Assembly: GCA_900766645.1 (NCBI GenBank)
Contig: CAAFWD010000097.1
Span: forward strand, 1-35,167
Origin: an uncultured Cetobacterium sp.
GTDB taxonomy: Bacteria > Fusobacteriota > Fusobacteriia > Fusobacteriales > Fusobacteriaceae
DNA length: 35,167 bases
Direction: 5' to 3'
The position numbers were made by a program, and so were the translations under genes. The notes beneath the pieces were generated by a model. It saw only the letters and a list, made by a program, of their open reading frames with translations, was not told the origin of the DNA and did not search any database. Shown here in pieces: positions 1-8,638 of this stretch; position 1 is the first letter of the stretch; each line of letters starts with the position of its first letter.

Positions 1-385
1 CTCCCCTTGCTAACCTATTTATAGTTCCTAATAATACATCACCACTCATCGGTTCATCCCCATGTTGTTGTGCAACTAACATTACTGTAAGTTTTGATTT
101 AGAAAAAATTTTATCTTTAGCAATTACAAATAGAGGTAAGTAATTTTTCCCATCAGTCGGCCCTAAAAGATCTACTATTGTATGATATCCATCATGATGA
201 ATAGTTCCTAAATAGTCTAGCATTTCTTTTTGATTTGTAAATCCATGTGATTTCATGACGCTTGGAGTTCTTACAGTTAAATCAGGTACTGGAAAATATT
301 TTTTTACTGTCGATGGTTCTGAATATCCAAAAATAATTTTTGACATTATAAATATTATAAAGAAATTAATTTTTTTTCTATCCAT
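1..385 (-). CDS. Secreted M14-family zinc carboxypeptidase, N-terminal part (cut by window edge)
   Basis: Reading back from the ATG at 385 gives 128 codons open to the window edge. The first ~20 residues are a hydrophobic signal peptide (MDRKKINFFIIFIMSKIIFG), so the product is probably periplasmic, outer-membrane or secreted. Residues 105-114 read AQQHGDEPMS; H108 and E111 fit the HxxE zinc-ligand pair of M14 metallocarboxypeptidases, followed as usual by a helix. The preceding GKNYLPLFVIAKDK (79-92) resembles the 'GRxIPLxxI' strand of that family. The third zinc ligand (His) and the catalytic Glu lie outside the window. The start is supported by a GAGAGGTG ribosome site 8-15 bases upstream. 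The terminator at 440-473 separates it from the ABC transporter gene upstream, so it probably has its own promoter, though I could not pick out a convincing one. Substrate is unknown: peptides or peptidoglycan stems are both possible. Confidence 0.75.
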   Translation of the reverse strand, partial: MDRKKINFFIIFIMSKIIFGYSEPSTVKKYFPVPDLTVRTPSVMKSHGFTNQKEMLDYLGTIHHDGYHTIVDLLGPTDGKNYLPLFVIAKDKIFSKSKLTVMLVAQQHGDEPMSGDVLLGTINRLARG

Positions 386-439
386 TATAAAATCACCTCT
401 CAACTCTTTTACATCATTTTTTCTATTTATCTTTTTTAT

Positions 440-480
440 AAAAAATAAAAAAATCAGCCACAATGGCTGATTTAAAAAAT
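440..480 (-). terminator. Rho-independent terminator after the ABC transporter gene
   Basis: A perfect 10-bp stem (451-460 pairs with 464-473, loop CAA) is followed on the minus strand by a T-rich run (TTTTTATTTTTTATA, 452 down to 438). It lies 3 bases below the stop codon of the ABC transporter. The A-rich other side (474-480) would let it work weakly in the plus direction, but no plus-strand gene is seen. The 54 bases between it and the M14 gene hold that gene's ribosome site and nothing else recognisable. Confidence 0.85.
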
Positions 481-483
481 ATA

Positions 484-2190
484 TCAAAATTGATTTTTAT
501 TATGTAACTCACTATAGAATCCATTTTTCTTTATTAATTCTTCGTGAGTCCCTCTCTCTTCTATTCCTTTATCACTTATCAAGATAATTTCATCTGCATT
601 TTTAATTGTTGATAATCTATGAGCAACGACTATTGTAGTTCTTTCTTTACAAAGTTCATTTAATGAATTTTGAATAAGATACTCCGTTATATTATCTAAC
701 GCTGAAGTTGCCTCATCTAATATAAGTATTCGTGGATTTTTTAAAAATATTCTAGCTATAGATATTCTCTGCTTTTGTCCTCCTGATAATTTTACCCCCC
801 TCTCTCCAACTTCAGTATTATACCCATCTGGGAATTCCATTATAGCATCATGAATATTTGCTTTTTTAGCGGCTTCTATTAGCTCTTCATCTGTTGCATT
901 TAAATTTCCAATAAGTATATTATCTTTTATTGTTCCTGTAAATAAAAATACATCTTGTTGAACTATCCCTATATTTTTTCTTAGAGAATCCAATTTCAAA
1001 CTATATATACTTTTATTGTCAATCAAAATATCTCCTGATAAAACATCATAAAATCTTGGGATAAGATTGCAGATAGTCGTTTTTCCTCCACCTGATGGTC
1101 CTACCAATGCTATCATTTTTCCACTTTTTATCTTTAAATTTAATTTGTCTAAAATAATTTTATCCTCATATTTAAAAGTGACATCTTTAAACGCTATATT
1201 TCCTTTTACATCTTTTAAATCAAAACTATCATCACTATTCTTTTCTTCTTCACTTTCGATTATCTCCATAAATCTATAGAATCCTGTCATACCATTTTCA
1301 TATTGTTCTACAAATGCAATCAATCTTTTAATTGGTTGAGAAAATGCCTTAGTATATAAAAAATATGCTAATAAATCGCCTATATTTATTCTCCCATAAT
1401 ATGTAAATAATCCTCCAAAAATTAAAACTGAGTAATCCAACATATCTGTAAAAAATCCAACTCCAGAAACATATCTAGCCATAACTTTATAAGCTTTCTC
1501 TCTAGCTTTTTTAAATTCGACATTACTTTTTTCAAATTTCTCTAGTTCTTTATCTTTAGTTAAAAATGCCTTTGAAACTCTAATTCCTGTTATGCTATTT
1601 TGAAGATTCGAATTTATAATACTGGTTTTTTCTCTAGTTTTCAAAAAAGCTTGTTGCATTTTTTTTCTTTGAGCAATTGCGAATACTACTAAAATAATTA
1701 AAATTAAAAATATTATTAATGTTAATTCTAAATTTATTCTTGATAGAAACATAAATGATCCAAATATAGTTACGATAGAAATAAATAAATCTTCTGGTCC
1801 ATGATGTGCTAACTCCGATATATCCATTAAATCATTTACTATTCTTGACATTATACTGCCTGTTTGATTTTGATCAAAATATTTTATTGGGAGATTTTGA
1901 AGATGACTATATATATCCCTTCTCATATCACCTTGCATTCTAACTCCCACAACATGCCCCCAATATTGCATAAAATAAGCACATAACATTTTTACTATAT
2001 ATATCATTATCAGTACTATAGAAAATGTTAATAATGTTCTTATCTCTTTGTTTGGAATTGTTTCATTAACTATTTTTCTTGTTAACATTGGATAAAATAG
2101 ATCACATCCTGCAGAAATTCCAGCCACTAATAAATCTAAAAAAAACAATTTTTTATATGGCTTATAATAACTTACAAATTTTTTTAACAT
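484..2190 (-). CDS. ABC exporter half-transporter (membrane domain fused to ATPase)
   Basis: A 568-residue type IV ABC exporter. Residues ~1-300 form a six-helix membrane domain. The rest is an ATPase with Walker A GPSGGGKTT (~364-372), Q-loop VQQDVF, signature LSGGQKQR (~468), Walker B ILILDEATSALD and H-loop VVAHRLS. The length matches the MsbA/BmrA class. Only one half-transporter gene is present, so it would act as a homodimer or with a partner encoded elsewhere. The substrate cannot be read from the sequence: lipid A flipping (MsbA role) is possible in a diderm, as is drug or peptide export. The open frame continues 11 codons upstream to 2223, but that part runs into the terminator of the preceding gene. 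The ATG at 2190 sits just after a purine-rich site (2194-2210, GAGAGG...AGGGGGG), so it is the better start. Terminators on both sides make it a single-gene unit. Confidence 0.9.
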   Translation of the reverse strand: MLKKFVSYYKPYKKLFFLDLLVAGISAGCDLFYPMLTRKIVNETIPNKEIRTLLTFSIVLIMIYIVKMLCAYFMQYWGHVVGVRMQGDMRRDIYSHLQNLPIKYFDQNQTGSIMSRIVNDLMDISELAHHGPEDLFISIVTIFGSFMFLSRINLELTLIIFLILIILVVFAIAQRKKMQQAFLKTREKTSIINSNLQNSITGIRVSKAFLTKDKELEKFEKSNVEFKKAREKAYKVMARYVSGVGFFTDMLDYSVLIFGGLFTYYGRINIGDLLAYFLYTKAFSQPIKRLIAFVEQYENGMTGFYRFMEIIESEEEKNSDDSFDLKDVKGNIAFKDVTFKYEDKIILDKLNLKIKSGKMIALVGPSGGGKTTICNLIPRFYDVLSGDILIDNKSIYSLKLDSLRKNIGIVQQDVFLFTGTIKDNILIGNLNATDEELIEAAKKANIHDAIMEFPDGYNTEVGERGVKLSGGQKQRISIARIFLKNPRILILDEATSALDNITEYLIQNSLNELCKERTTIVVAHRLSTIKNADEIILISDKGIEERGTHEELIKKNGFYSELHNKNQF

Positions 2191-2217
2191 ATTCCCCCCT
2201 TTTTCCTCTCTTAAAAT

Positions 2218-2248
2218 AAACAAATCAGCCTTTATGACTGATTTGTTT
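2218..2248 (-). terminator. Rho-independent terminator after the rluA-family gene
   Basis: An 11-bp perfect stem (2218-2228 with 2238-2248, 9-base loop) starts 7 bases below the stop codon of the pseudouridine synthase gene and is followed on the minus strand by TATTTTAAG. It closes the alr-to-rluA gene run and lies just ahead of the ABC transporter start. The U-tract is moderate, so some read-through into the transporter is possible. Confidence 0.75.
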
Positions 2249-2255
2249 ATTTACA

Positions 2256-3113
2256 CTATTTGATTTCAAAGTTTTTTGGAAGAGCCATCTCTATTTTTAT
2301 TCCATATTTTGGTATTTCACAATAATATGAAAATAAGTACATAAATTTTCCACCTTTTCCATATTTTCCATCGCCAACTATAGGATGACCTAAATTAGCA
2401 AGTTGAACTCTTAATTGATGAGTTCTTCCTGTTTCAAGAGTTCCCTCTAAAATCGTTTTATTTGTTCCTCTTTTTATAACTTTAAAATAACTAATACTCT
2501 CCTTAGCTCCTGGCTCATAAGAATCTAATTCTATTACCTTCGTTTCTTCTTTTTTTAAATAAGTTTTAGTAACAAATTTATCTTTTTTTACAAGCCCATC
2601 CACTAAGATATAATATCTTTTCTCTGTATTTCCTTCTCTTACTTCTTCAGCTAATTCTCTTGTAATAATAAGATTTTTAGCCCCTATTACAAGCCCTGAA
2701 GTCGATTTATCAATTCTATTTACAAAATTGAATTCATCTGTTTTATAGTAACTTTTAAACATCTCTGAAATTCCATATTCATGACCACTTCCTTTATGCA
2801 TAACAACATTCGGTTTTTTATTAAAAATAACAACCTTCTCATCCTCATACACAATTCCGCTTTTTATAAGTTGTAAATCATCTTCTGTGAGTTTTATAAA
2901 CTCCTTTTTATCATTTACTTCTCCATTTAAAAATACTTTTAAAATATCTCCCTTTTGGAGCCTATAATTTTCTTTTGTTTTTTTCCCATTAACTTTTATT
3001 TTCCCAGTCCTAATTCCTTTAAAAATCTCTGTTAATGGTGTATTTTCATATTTTTTTCTTAAAAATCTATCTAGTCTTACATTTTCAAAACTAGAATCTA
3101 TTATATACTCCAT
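2256..3113 (-). CDS. RluA-family RNA pseudouridine synthase
   Basis: A 285-residue member of the RluA/RluC/RluD family, which isomerises uridine to pseudouridine in 23S rRNA or tRNA. Residues ~10-60 are an S4 RNA-binding domain (VRLDRFLRKKY...GKIKVNGKKT). The catalytic domain follows, with the conserved loop NRIDKSTSG at 132-140, which puts the catalytic aspartate at D135 (family form RLDxxTSG). GRTHQLRVQLANLGHPIVGD near residue 230 is the second family signature. The S4 domain argues for an RluC/RluD-type enzyme rather than RluA itself; the exact target uridine cannot be decided. It starts 2 bases after the rodA stop codon, with its GGGAG ribosome site inside the 3' end of rodA, so the two are co-transcribed and probably translationally coupled. 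Confidence 0.93.
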   Translation of the reverse strand: MEYIIDSSFENVRLDRFLRKKYENTPLTEIFKGIRTGKIKVNGKKTKENYRLQKGDILKVFLNGEVNDKKEFIKLTEDDLQLIKSGIVYEDEKVVIFNKKPNVVMHKGSGHEYGISEMFKSYYKTDEFNFVNRIDKSTSGLVIGAKNLIITRELAEEVREGNTEKRYYILVDGLVKKDKFVTKTYLKKEETKVIELDSYEPGAKESISYFKVIKRGTNKTILEGTLETGRTHQLRVQLANLGHPIVGDGKYGKGGKFMYLFSYYCEIPKYGIKIEMALPKNFEIK

Positions 3114-3115
3114 AT

Positions 3116-4219
3116 CTACTCCCTATATACATTTACACTCTGAACTATTCCTAACATTGCAAAAGCAAATAGATACGATGTTCCTCCGTAGCTCATTAAA
3201 AGAAGTGGCAGTCCTGTAACTGGCATAACACCCATAACCATCCCAATATTTACAACTATATGGAAAAAGAATATTGCTGATATTCCATAACATACTAACT
3301 TTCCAAAAGCATCCGATTTATCTCCTATTCTTAATATATTCCAAATTAAAAGAGTATACAAAGCTAGAAGAACTATTCCTCCAATCAATCCTCTTTCTTC
3401 TAAAAATACTGCTGCTATAAAATCTGTATGTGATTCTGGTAAAAATCTTAACTTACTTTGAGTTCCTTGTAAAAATCCTTTTCCATAAATTCCTCCAGAT
3501 CCAACAGCTATCATAGATTGAGTTACATTCCATCCGCTTCCTAATAAATCCGCCTCGGGATTTAAAAATGTTAAAACTCTTTCTTTTTGGTAATCTTTTA
3601 AAAAGAAAAAATATCCAATTGGGACCATTAAAAATCCAGACAATGCTATTAAAATAATAGTTTTCCAATCTATTCCATTTACAAATATTAAGATTAAATA
3701 TAAAAATATTATAACTAATGATGTTCCTAAATCTGGTTGAATAGCTATCAGCAGGAATATTGGAACTACGTGCAAACTTGTTAATATTACATTTTTAATT
3801 CCAACAAATCTTGTGTTAAATTTATTAGATAGAACCTCTGAAAAAGTCAAGACAATTAAAAGTTTTGAAAATTCTGAAGGCTGAATTGTTATAAATCCTA
3901 AATCCAACCATCTTTGGGCACCTAAACGTTTATCTCCAATAACTAAAACAAGAAATAATAACAATACATTTACAAAATAAATAACTTTATAATATTTACC
4001 GTAAAGTCTATAGTCTATAAAGGAAAATAATGTGTACGCTCCTATTCCTACCAATGTCCAAATAATCTCTTTTTCAAAAAATAAACCTTCTTTATGAATT
4101 GTTGCACTATAAACTGTAAGCAAACTTACAGCCACAATACATAGAGCAACATACAATACCCCATTTTTCATCTTTTTTACTTTTTTCAGCGTTACTACTA
4201 AGTCATGATTCTTTCCCAC
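3116..4219 (-). CDS. rodA: RodA-like SEDS peptidoglycan glycosyltransferase
   Basis: A 367-residue polytopic membrane protein of the SEDS family, which polymerises lipid II into glycan strands with a partner class B penicillin-binding protein. About ten membrane segments are visible. The motif LPESHTDFIAAVFLEERGL (around residue 255-275) carries the invariant catalytic Asp, and QPDLGTSLV (about 161-169) and the C-terminal PVTGLPLLLMSYGG are further SEDS signatures. The length and the 'PESHTDF' wording favour RodA (elongation) over FtsW (division, usually longer with extra N-terminal residues), but no mreBCD or pbp2 neighbour confirms this. The start is a GTG at 4219, chosen because GGGAGG lies 6 bases upstream (4226-4231), directly abutting the dut stop codon. 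Operon partners are dut upstream and the pseudouridine synthase downstream. Confidence 0.9.
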   Translation of the reverse strand: MGKNHDLVVTLKKVKKMKNGVLYVALCIVAVSLLTVYSATIHKEGLFFEKEIIWTLVGIGAYTLFSFIDYRLYGKYYKVIYFVNVLLLFLVLVIGDKRLGAQRWLDLGFITIQPSEFSKLLIVLTFSEVLSNKFNTRFVGIKNVILTSLHVVPIFLLIAIQPDLGTSLVIIFLYLILIFVNGIDWKTIILIALSGFLMVPIGYFFFLKDYQKERVLTFLNPEADLLGSGWNVTQSMIAVGSGGIYGKGFLQGTQSKLRFLPESHTDFIAAVFLEERGLIGGIVLLALYTLLIWNILRIGDKSDAFGKLVCYGISAIFFFHIVVNIGMVMGVMPVTGLPLLLMSYGGTSYLFAFAMLGIVQSVNVYRE

Positions 4220-4225
4220 TTGTAG

Positions 4226-4231
4226 CCTCCC
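4226..4231 (-). promoter_or_regulatory. Ribosome-binding site fixing the GTG start of rodA
   Basis: GGGAGG on the minus strand with 6 bases to the GTG at 4219. It begins at the last base of the dut stop codon, so ribosomes ending dut are placed on the rodA site. Confidence 0.7.
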
Positions 4232-4671
4232 TACTTACCAGTATGTCCGAAACCACCCTCTGCTCTTTGGCTATCTGATAGTTTTTCTACTTTTTCAAAC
4301 TCCATTTTATAAACTTTCTGTAATACTAATTGTCCAATTCTCTCTCCGGGATTTACTGTATAATCATCATTACTTAAGTTTATTAGAATAACTCCAACTT
4401 CACCTCTATAGTCTGAATCAATAGTTCCAGGTGTATTAACTAAAGTTATTCCATGCTTTATTGCAAGACCACTTCTAGGTCTAACTTGTACTTCATATCC
4501 GTAAGGAATCTCTATTTTTAATCCTGTTGGAACTAAAACTCTTTGTAAAGGCTTCAGTAAAATAGGTGTTTCTATATTAGCCTTAACATCCATTCCTGCT
4601 GCCCCTTCTGTCATATACTTTGGAATTTCTACTCCTGATTCTGCAACTAATTTTACTATTACCTTCTCCAT
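4231..4671 (-). CDS. dut: dUTP diphosphatase (dUTPase)
   Basis: A 146-residue trimeric dUTPase, which hydrolyses dUTP to dUMP and pyrophosphate, keeping uracil out of DNA and supplying dTMP synthesis. All five family motifs are in order: AAGMDVKA (1), PRSGLAIKHGI (2), GTIDSDYRGEVGVIL (3, with the catalytic-water Asp and uracil-binding Tyr), PGERIGQLVL (4) and RAEGGFGHTG (5, the P-loop-like C-terminal arm). The length is that of the bacterial family. It begins 11 bases after the stop codon of the M16 peptidase gene and runs directly into the rodA ribosome site. Confidence 0.97.
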   Translation of the reverse strand: MEKVIVKLVAESGVEIPKYMTEGAAGMDVKANIETPILLKPLQRVLVPTGLKIEIPYGYEVQVRPRSGLAIKHGITLVNTPGTIDSDYRGEVGVILINLSNDDYTVNPGERIGQLVLQKVYKMEFEKVEKLSDSQRAEGGFGHTGK

Positions 4672-4682
4672 TTTATACCACC

Positions 4683-5909
4683 TTATATATTTCCTAATAT
4701 TGTTCTTGAATAATATTTTTCGTCAAAAATATCTTCAGCTGACTTTTTAACATCTTCTAATGTTACTTTTTCTATTTCAGATATAACTTGTTCTACTGGT
4801 TTTATTTTTCCATAAAGCATATATGAATTAGCTAATCTACTCATTCTACCTTTACTACTCTCAAGACCAAAAGTTACCATACTTAAAAATTGATTTTTTG
4901 CTTTTTGTAACTCTTGTTCTGTTATACCATTTTTATAAATATCTTTAATCTCATCTTCTATCAATTGAATAACTTCTTGATAATTTTCATGAGTAGTTCC
5001 TGCATAAACTGTAAATAATCCTCCCTCATCAAAAGATGTTGGATAACTATATACTGAATATGCGAGCCCTCTTTCCTCTCTTATCTTTTGGAAAAGTCTT
5101 GAACTCATATTCCCACCTAAAACATTTGATATAACAGAAACTGGTATTCTATTCTTGTCATCTAAACTTGATATCCCTTTTGTATTAAAACAAACGTGAA
5201 CTTGATTTGTATCTTGGGATATAATTTTTTCACCTGAGTTTATTGACATTGATCCATTATAATTTCTCTCTATACTTTTATTTTCTAAACTTCCTAGTCC
5301 CTCATTTAACTGGTTAAATAACTCTTCTTTATCTATATTTCCAGCTACAGTTACTATTATATTTTCTGGTGTATATGTATCATTAAAATATCTTAAAATT
5401 CTTTCTCTATCTATTTTTTTTAATCCTTCAATAGTTCCAGCAATCGGCTTACTTTGAACACCTGTAACTGCAAATTTAAGATTTTCTTCATGAACTACTT
5501 CTTCTGGTATGTCTTCGTACATTCTAATCTCTTCAATTATTACATTTCTCTCTTTTTCAATATTTTCATCTGTAAATGTAGAATTTAAAAACATATCATT
5601 CAATATATCTATTCCATATTTTAAAGTTATTGAAGTCATTTGAACATAATAAGCTGTTTTTTCTGTACTTGTATAGGCATTTATCATACCCCCTTGATTA
5701 TCAATCTCTTCAGATATCTCTTTTGCAGTTCTATTTGTTGTTCCTTTAAATAATAAATGTTCTATAAAATGAGAGATTCCTTCCTCTCCTTCTAACTCAT
5801 TTTTTCCACCTGTTTTAACAAATATTCCTAAACTTGCTGTATTGATACTCTTGATATCCTCCATTATTAAAGGTATCCCATTTTTTAGATACTTTATTTC
5901 GATATTCAT
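4683..5909 (-). CDS. M16-family zinc peptidase (processing-peptidase-like)
   Basis: A 408-residue member of the M16B (pitrilysin/mitochondrial processing peptidase) family. The inverted zinc motif HxxEH is GISHFIEHLLFKGT, giving H47, E50 (catalytic) and H51; NVIIEEIRMYEDIPEE about 75 residues later supplies the third ligand Glu. The C-terminal half is the second, inactive M16 fold, with the conserved RGLAYSVYSYP segment. There is no signal peptide, so it is cytoplasmic, like Bacillus YmxG/PepR. Its physiological substrate is not inferable. It sits 12 bases after lptG and 11 before dut in the same operon. Confidence 0.92.
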   Translation of the reverse strand: MNIEIKYLKNGIPLIMEDIKSINTASLGIFVKTGGKNELEGEEGISHFIEHLLFKGTTNRTAKEISEEIDNQGGMINAYTSTEKTAYYVQMTSITLKYGIDILNDMFLNSTFTDENIEKERNVIIEEIRMYEDIPEEVVHEENLKFAVTGVQSKPIAGTIEGLKKIDRERILRYFNDTYTPENIIVTVAGNIDKEELFNQLNEGLGSLENKSIERNYNGSMSINSGEKIISQDTNQVHVCFNTKGISSLDDKNRIPVSVISNVLGGNMSSRLFQKIREERGLAYSVYSYPTSFDEGGLFTVYAGTTHENYQEVIQLIEDEIKDIYKNGITEQELQKAKNQFLSMVTFGLESSKGRMSRLANSYMLYGKIKPVEQVISEIEKVTLEDVKKSAEDIFDEKYYSRTILGNI

Positions 5910-5921
5910 TTTCCTCCCTTA

Positions 5922-7004
5922 TTAATACTCTGCCCTTTTCATAAAATATATTCCTAATCCTAAAAATATAAAGTTTGGAATCCATCCACCTACAAATGGA
6001 TTTAAAATTCCATTAACACTTAAGGCTTCAAAAGACGCTTGAACAATATAATAACCATATCCAAGACCCACACTTAAAGCTATACTTATTGCTGAAGCTC
6101 CTCTTACATATCTACTTCCTAAGGCTAACCCTAAAAATGAAACTATAAAACTAGCAAAAGGGAACGAGTATCTTTTCCCTAAAACTGCTAAAGATTCCTT
6201 TATATCTCCACCTGTGGTTCTTATGTCTCTGATAGATTTTTTTATTTCACTATTTGTTAACTCTTCTGGATCTCCTTGAATAGTTATAAAATTTTCCGGC
6301 CCCTTATTGAACTCTTTGTTTATGTAACTTTTATACCTTTTCTCTTTACCTGTTTCTAAATTTGTTACTACTGCATCTTTTAACTTCCAAACTTGCTTTT
6401 CAACATCATAAACTCCACTTTTAGCAACAACAATTTCTTCAATTTTATTGAATTCTTTATTCAGTTTTAAAATTTCAAGAATTTTCCCCTGATTTGAAAT
6501 TCTATCAACATTTTTCATATAATAAACTATGTTATTTTCTGTTCTTAAAAATGCGTTATTCTTGCTTATTGGAAGTTTTATCTCTTGGCTCACCTTTCTT
6601 CCAGCTCTTAAATCCCTGCTTGCTGATAATGTTTTTGGAAACACCTTATCCATTACTTGAAAAACTACTAATGAAAACAAGAAGGATATAATTACTGGAT
6701 ATCTAACAATTCTTCTAAAACTTATTCCTGATGTTTTTAAAGATATTATCTCTAAATTAGATGCCATTCTATTAATGCACATAAGCGAACCTAATAGAAT
6801 AGACAAAGGCATAACCTCTATAAAAATTTTTGGAAGAAGATATAATATATATGTAAACGACTCTGATATTGTCATTCTTCCCGCTGTTATATATCTAATA
6901 ATTTTAAATAACTGGCTAAGTATGAATATATTTACAAAAGCTAAAAGGCTTAAGAAAACTGATTTTAAAAAGTTTTTGCTTATATACATATCTAATTTTG
7001 TCAT
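5922..7004 (-). CDS. lptG: LPS export permease, LptG-like
   Basis: A 360-residue YjgP/YjgQ-family permease: three N-terminal and three C-terminal membrane helices flank a periplasmic beta-jellyroll (roughly residues 125-260). With LptF and the ATPase LptB it extracts LPS from the inner membrane. The segment NRMASNLEIISLKTSGIS matches the LptG-type cytoplasmic coupling helix better than the LptF type (in E. coli LptG, roughly AQRSELVVMQASG), which is why I assign G here; F and G are paralogues and the call could be swapped. The ATG overlaps the stop codon of the lptF-like gene (ATGA at 7001-7004), a classic sign of translational coupling and of equimolar subunits. Confidence 0.88.
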   Translation of the reverse strand: MTKLDMYISKNFLKSVFLSLLAFVNIFILSQLFKIIRYITAGRMTISESFTYILYLLPKIFIEVMPLSILLGSLMCINRMASNLEIISLKTSGISFRRIVRYPVIISFLFSLVVFQVMDKVFPKTLSASRDLRAGRKVSQEIKLPISKNNAFLRTENNIVYYMKNVDRISNQGKILEILKLNKEFNKIEEIVVAKSGVYDVEKQVWKLKDAVVTNLETGKEKRYKSYINKEFNKGPENFITIQGDPEELTNSEIKKSIRDIRTTGGDIKESLAVLGKRYSFPFASFIVSFLGLALGSRYVRGASAISIALSVGLGYGYYIVQASFEALSVNGILNPFVGGWIPNFIFLGLGIYFMKRAEY

Positions 7005-8080
7005 CTAGCACCACCTGCTTTTTTCTTGTATAAAATCCATGTCCCTAAAACCAGTAGTAAATTTGGTAACCAAATTCCAACATACGGTGAAACTATCCCT
7101 TTATTTGCAACTACCATTCCTACATTTAAGCAAACTATATAAGTAAATATTACCCCTAAACTTACTCCAAAGCTTGCTCCTTTTCCACTTCTATGATGAC
7201 CTATAGATAGTAATACTCCTAAAATTCCTAAAACAACAGTTGATAATGGTATTGCTATTTTTCTATTTATTTCAACTATATAAGGTATTTTTTCTTTTTC
7301 AGTTTTACCTTTCATTTTTTCAAGAAGAGTTTTTATACTCATAGCTTCAATATCTTTTATATCAATTTTAATATCTTGAAAATAAGAGCTCAGTGGTATT
7401 TTTTTTTCATCAAACTTTCCCTTTACTTTAATAACTCCATTTGGCTCAAAAGTATAAAAATTTGAATTCTCTAAAACCATATTTACATTTTTCCAATAAG
7501 CTTTATCTCCTAAAAGAATTGTAGGATATCCATTCTTATTATTTTTTTGAAATATTAAGATGTTTTCAGCTCCATTTGTTTTTCTATTTATTTTATCTAC
7601 ATACAAACTATATTCATCCACTTCATCAATTAGTATTCTCTCTTTCAATTGAAAAACTGGATTTTCATATGCTATTTTTATAGTTAACTCTTCTAATTTT
7701 TTAAAAGATCTAGGGATAATACTTTCTTGTAGAAAAAATATAAATGCCGTAATAACTAATGTTAATTTCACTATTGGCACAAGTATATCTTTCATAGACA
7801 TTCCAATAGAACTCATCGCAGTTGCCTCACTTGTTCTAGTAAATTTTGCAAAGGTCATCATAACTCCTAAAAATACTCCCATAGGAATTGTTTGAGATAG
7901 TATTGGGGGAAGATAAAATGATAATATTCTTAGTACATCTATTAAAGATATTCCTTTTACAATTATATTTTCCATAAGAGAAACTATAATCTCAATTAAA
8001 AAGATAAATGTAAATAGTGACACACCAAAAATTATTGGCATTTTTACATCATCTAGTATATACTTTTCAATTATTTTCAT
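7001..8080 (-). CDS. lptF: LPS export permease, LptF-like
   Basis: A 359-residue paralogue of the next gene, with the same layout: helices at ~15-40, 60-80 and 100-120, a periplasmic domain at ~125-265, and three C-terminal helices ending in a basic tail. MTFAKFTRTSEATAMSSIG resembles the LptF coupling region (E. coli MTLGKLYTESEITVM). In the LptB2FG complex it forms the LPS-binding cavity and passes LPS to LptC. The matching ATPase gene lptB is about 8 kb away in the neighbouring operon (16260-16985). It starts 9 bases after cvpA. Confidence 0.88.
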   Translation of the reverse strand: MKIIEKYILDDVKMPIIFGVSLFTFIFLIEIIVSLMENIIVKGISLIDVLRILSFYLPPILSQTIPMGVFLGVMMTFAKFTRTSEATAMSSIGMSMKDILVPIVKLTLVITAFIFFLQESIIPRSFKKLEELTIKIAYENPVFQLKERILIDEVDEYSLYVDKINRKTNGAENILIFQKNNKNGYPTILLGDKAYWKNVNMVLENSNFYTFEPNGVIKVKGKFDEKKIPLSSYFQDIKIDIKDIEAMSIKTLLEKMKGKTEKEKIPYIVEINRKIAIPLSTVVLGILGVLLSIGHHRSGKGASFGVSLGVIFTYIVCLNVGMVVANKGIVSPYVGIWLPNLLLVLGTWILYKKKAGGAR

Positions 8081-8089
8081 CTCTCTCTC

Positions 8090-8623
8090 CTAAAACATTT
8101 TATTAAAATACTTCTCTACTAATTCTTTTCCCTTTATATACCCTATCTTTGATTTTATCTCTTTTGGAACAAAATCCTCTATAAGATATGACTTTTCAAG
8201 AAATACTTTATTTACTTTACTATCTTTTGAATATTCATTTAATTTGCTATATCTTTGAGAAGCATAATTGAATACTAATAAAACTATAATTGATATTAAA
8301 ACACCTTTTACTGCTCCAAAAACTCCACCTAAACTTCTTGTAATAAGACCTTTACTTTGAGCTTTTAAAACTAAACCTATGAAAAACATAACTATTGATA
8401 TAGCTAGATAAGCTACAATTAAGACTCCAACATATGTTATTACATAGTTTCCATCTGTTTTTGCTAAATTTAATTTATCTATAACAATAGGAGTTAATTT
8501 TTTAGCTAAAATAAAATCAATTATAACTCCAAATATAGAGAAAAATTGCATTAAAAATCCATCTCTTATCCCTTCAATTATTGCAAATATCAATATAACA
8601 GCGATAATTATATCTAAATACAT
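8090..8623 (-). CDS. cvpA: CvpA-family membrane protein
   Basis: A 177-residue protein with four membrane segments (about residues 1-20, 25-42, 62-85 and 100-120), then a cytoplasmic or periplasmic C-terminal tail rich in Lys/Glu. The opening 'YLDIIIAVILIFAIIEGIRDGFLMQF' region (D3, G18, G22) and the GVFGAVKGVLISIIVLLVF helix are the CvpA family pattern. CvpA is linked to colicin V production, envelope homeostasis and bile resistance, with no known biochemical activity. Here it lies between the rRNA methyltransferase and lptF genes, which fits an envelope role. Confidence 0.85.
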   Translation of the reverse strand: MYLDIIIAVILIFAIIEGIRDGFLMQFFSIFGVIIDFILAKKLTPIVIDKLNLAKTDGNYVITYVGVLIVAYLAISIVMFFIGLVLKAQSKGLITRSLGGVFGAVKGVLISIIVLLVFNYASQRYSKLNEYSKDSKVNKVFLEKSYLIEDFVPKEIKSKIGYIKGKELVEKYFNKMF

Positions 8624-8638
8624 CTTCCCCTCCTAATT

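Noticed and set aside
2191..2223. An 11-codon N-terminal extension of the ABC transporter
   Set aside because: It overlaps the terminator hairpin of the previous gene and contains the ribosome site of the ATG at 2190.
4231..4671. Variant dUTPase motifs (AAGMDVKA, RAEGGFGHTG) as possible loss of function
   Set aside because: The catalytic Asp/Tyr of motif 3 and all glycines are intact; the changes are common bacterial variants.
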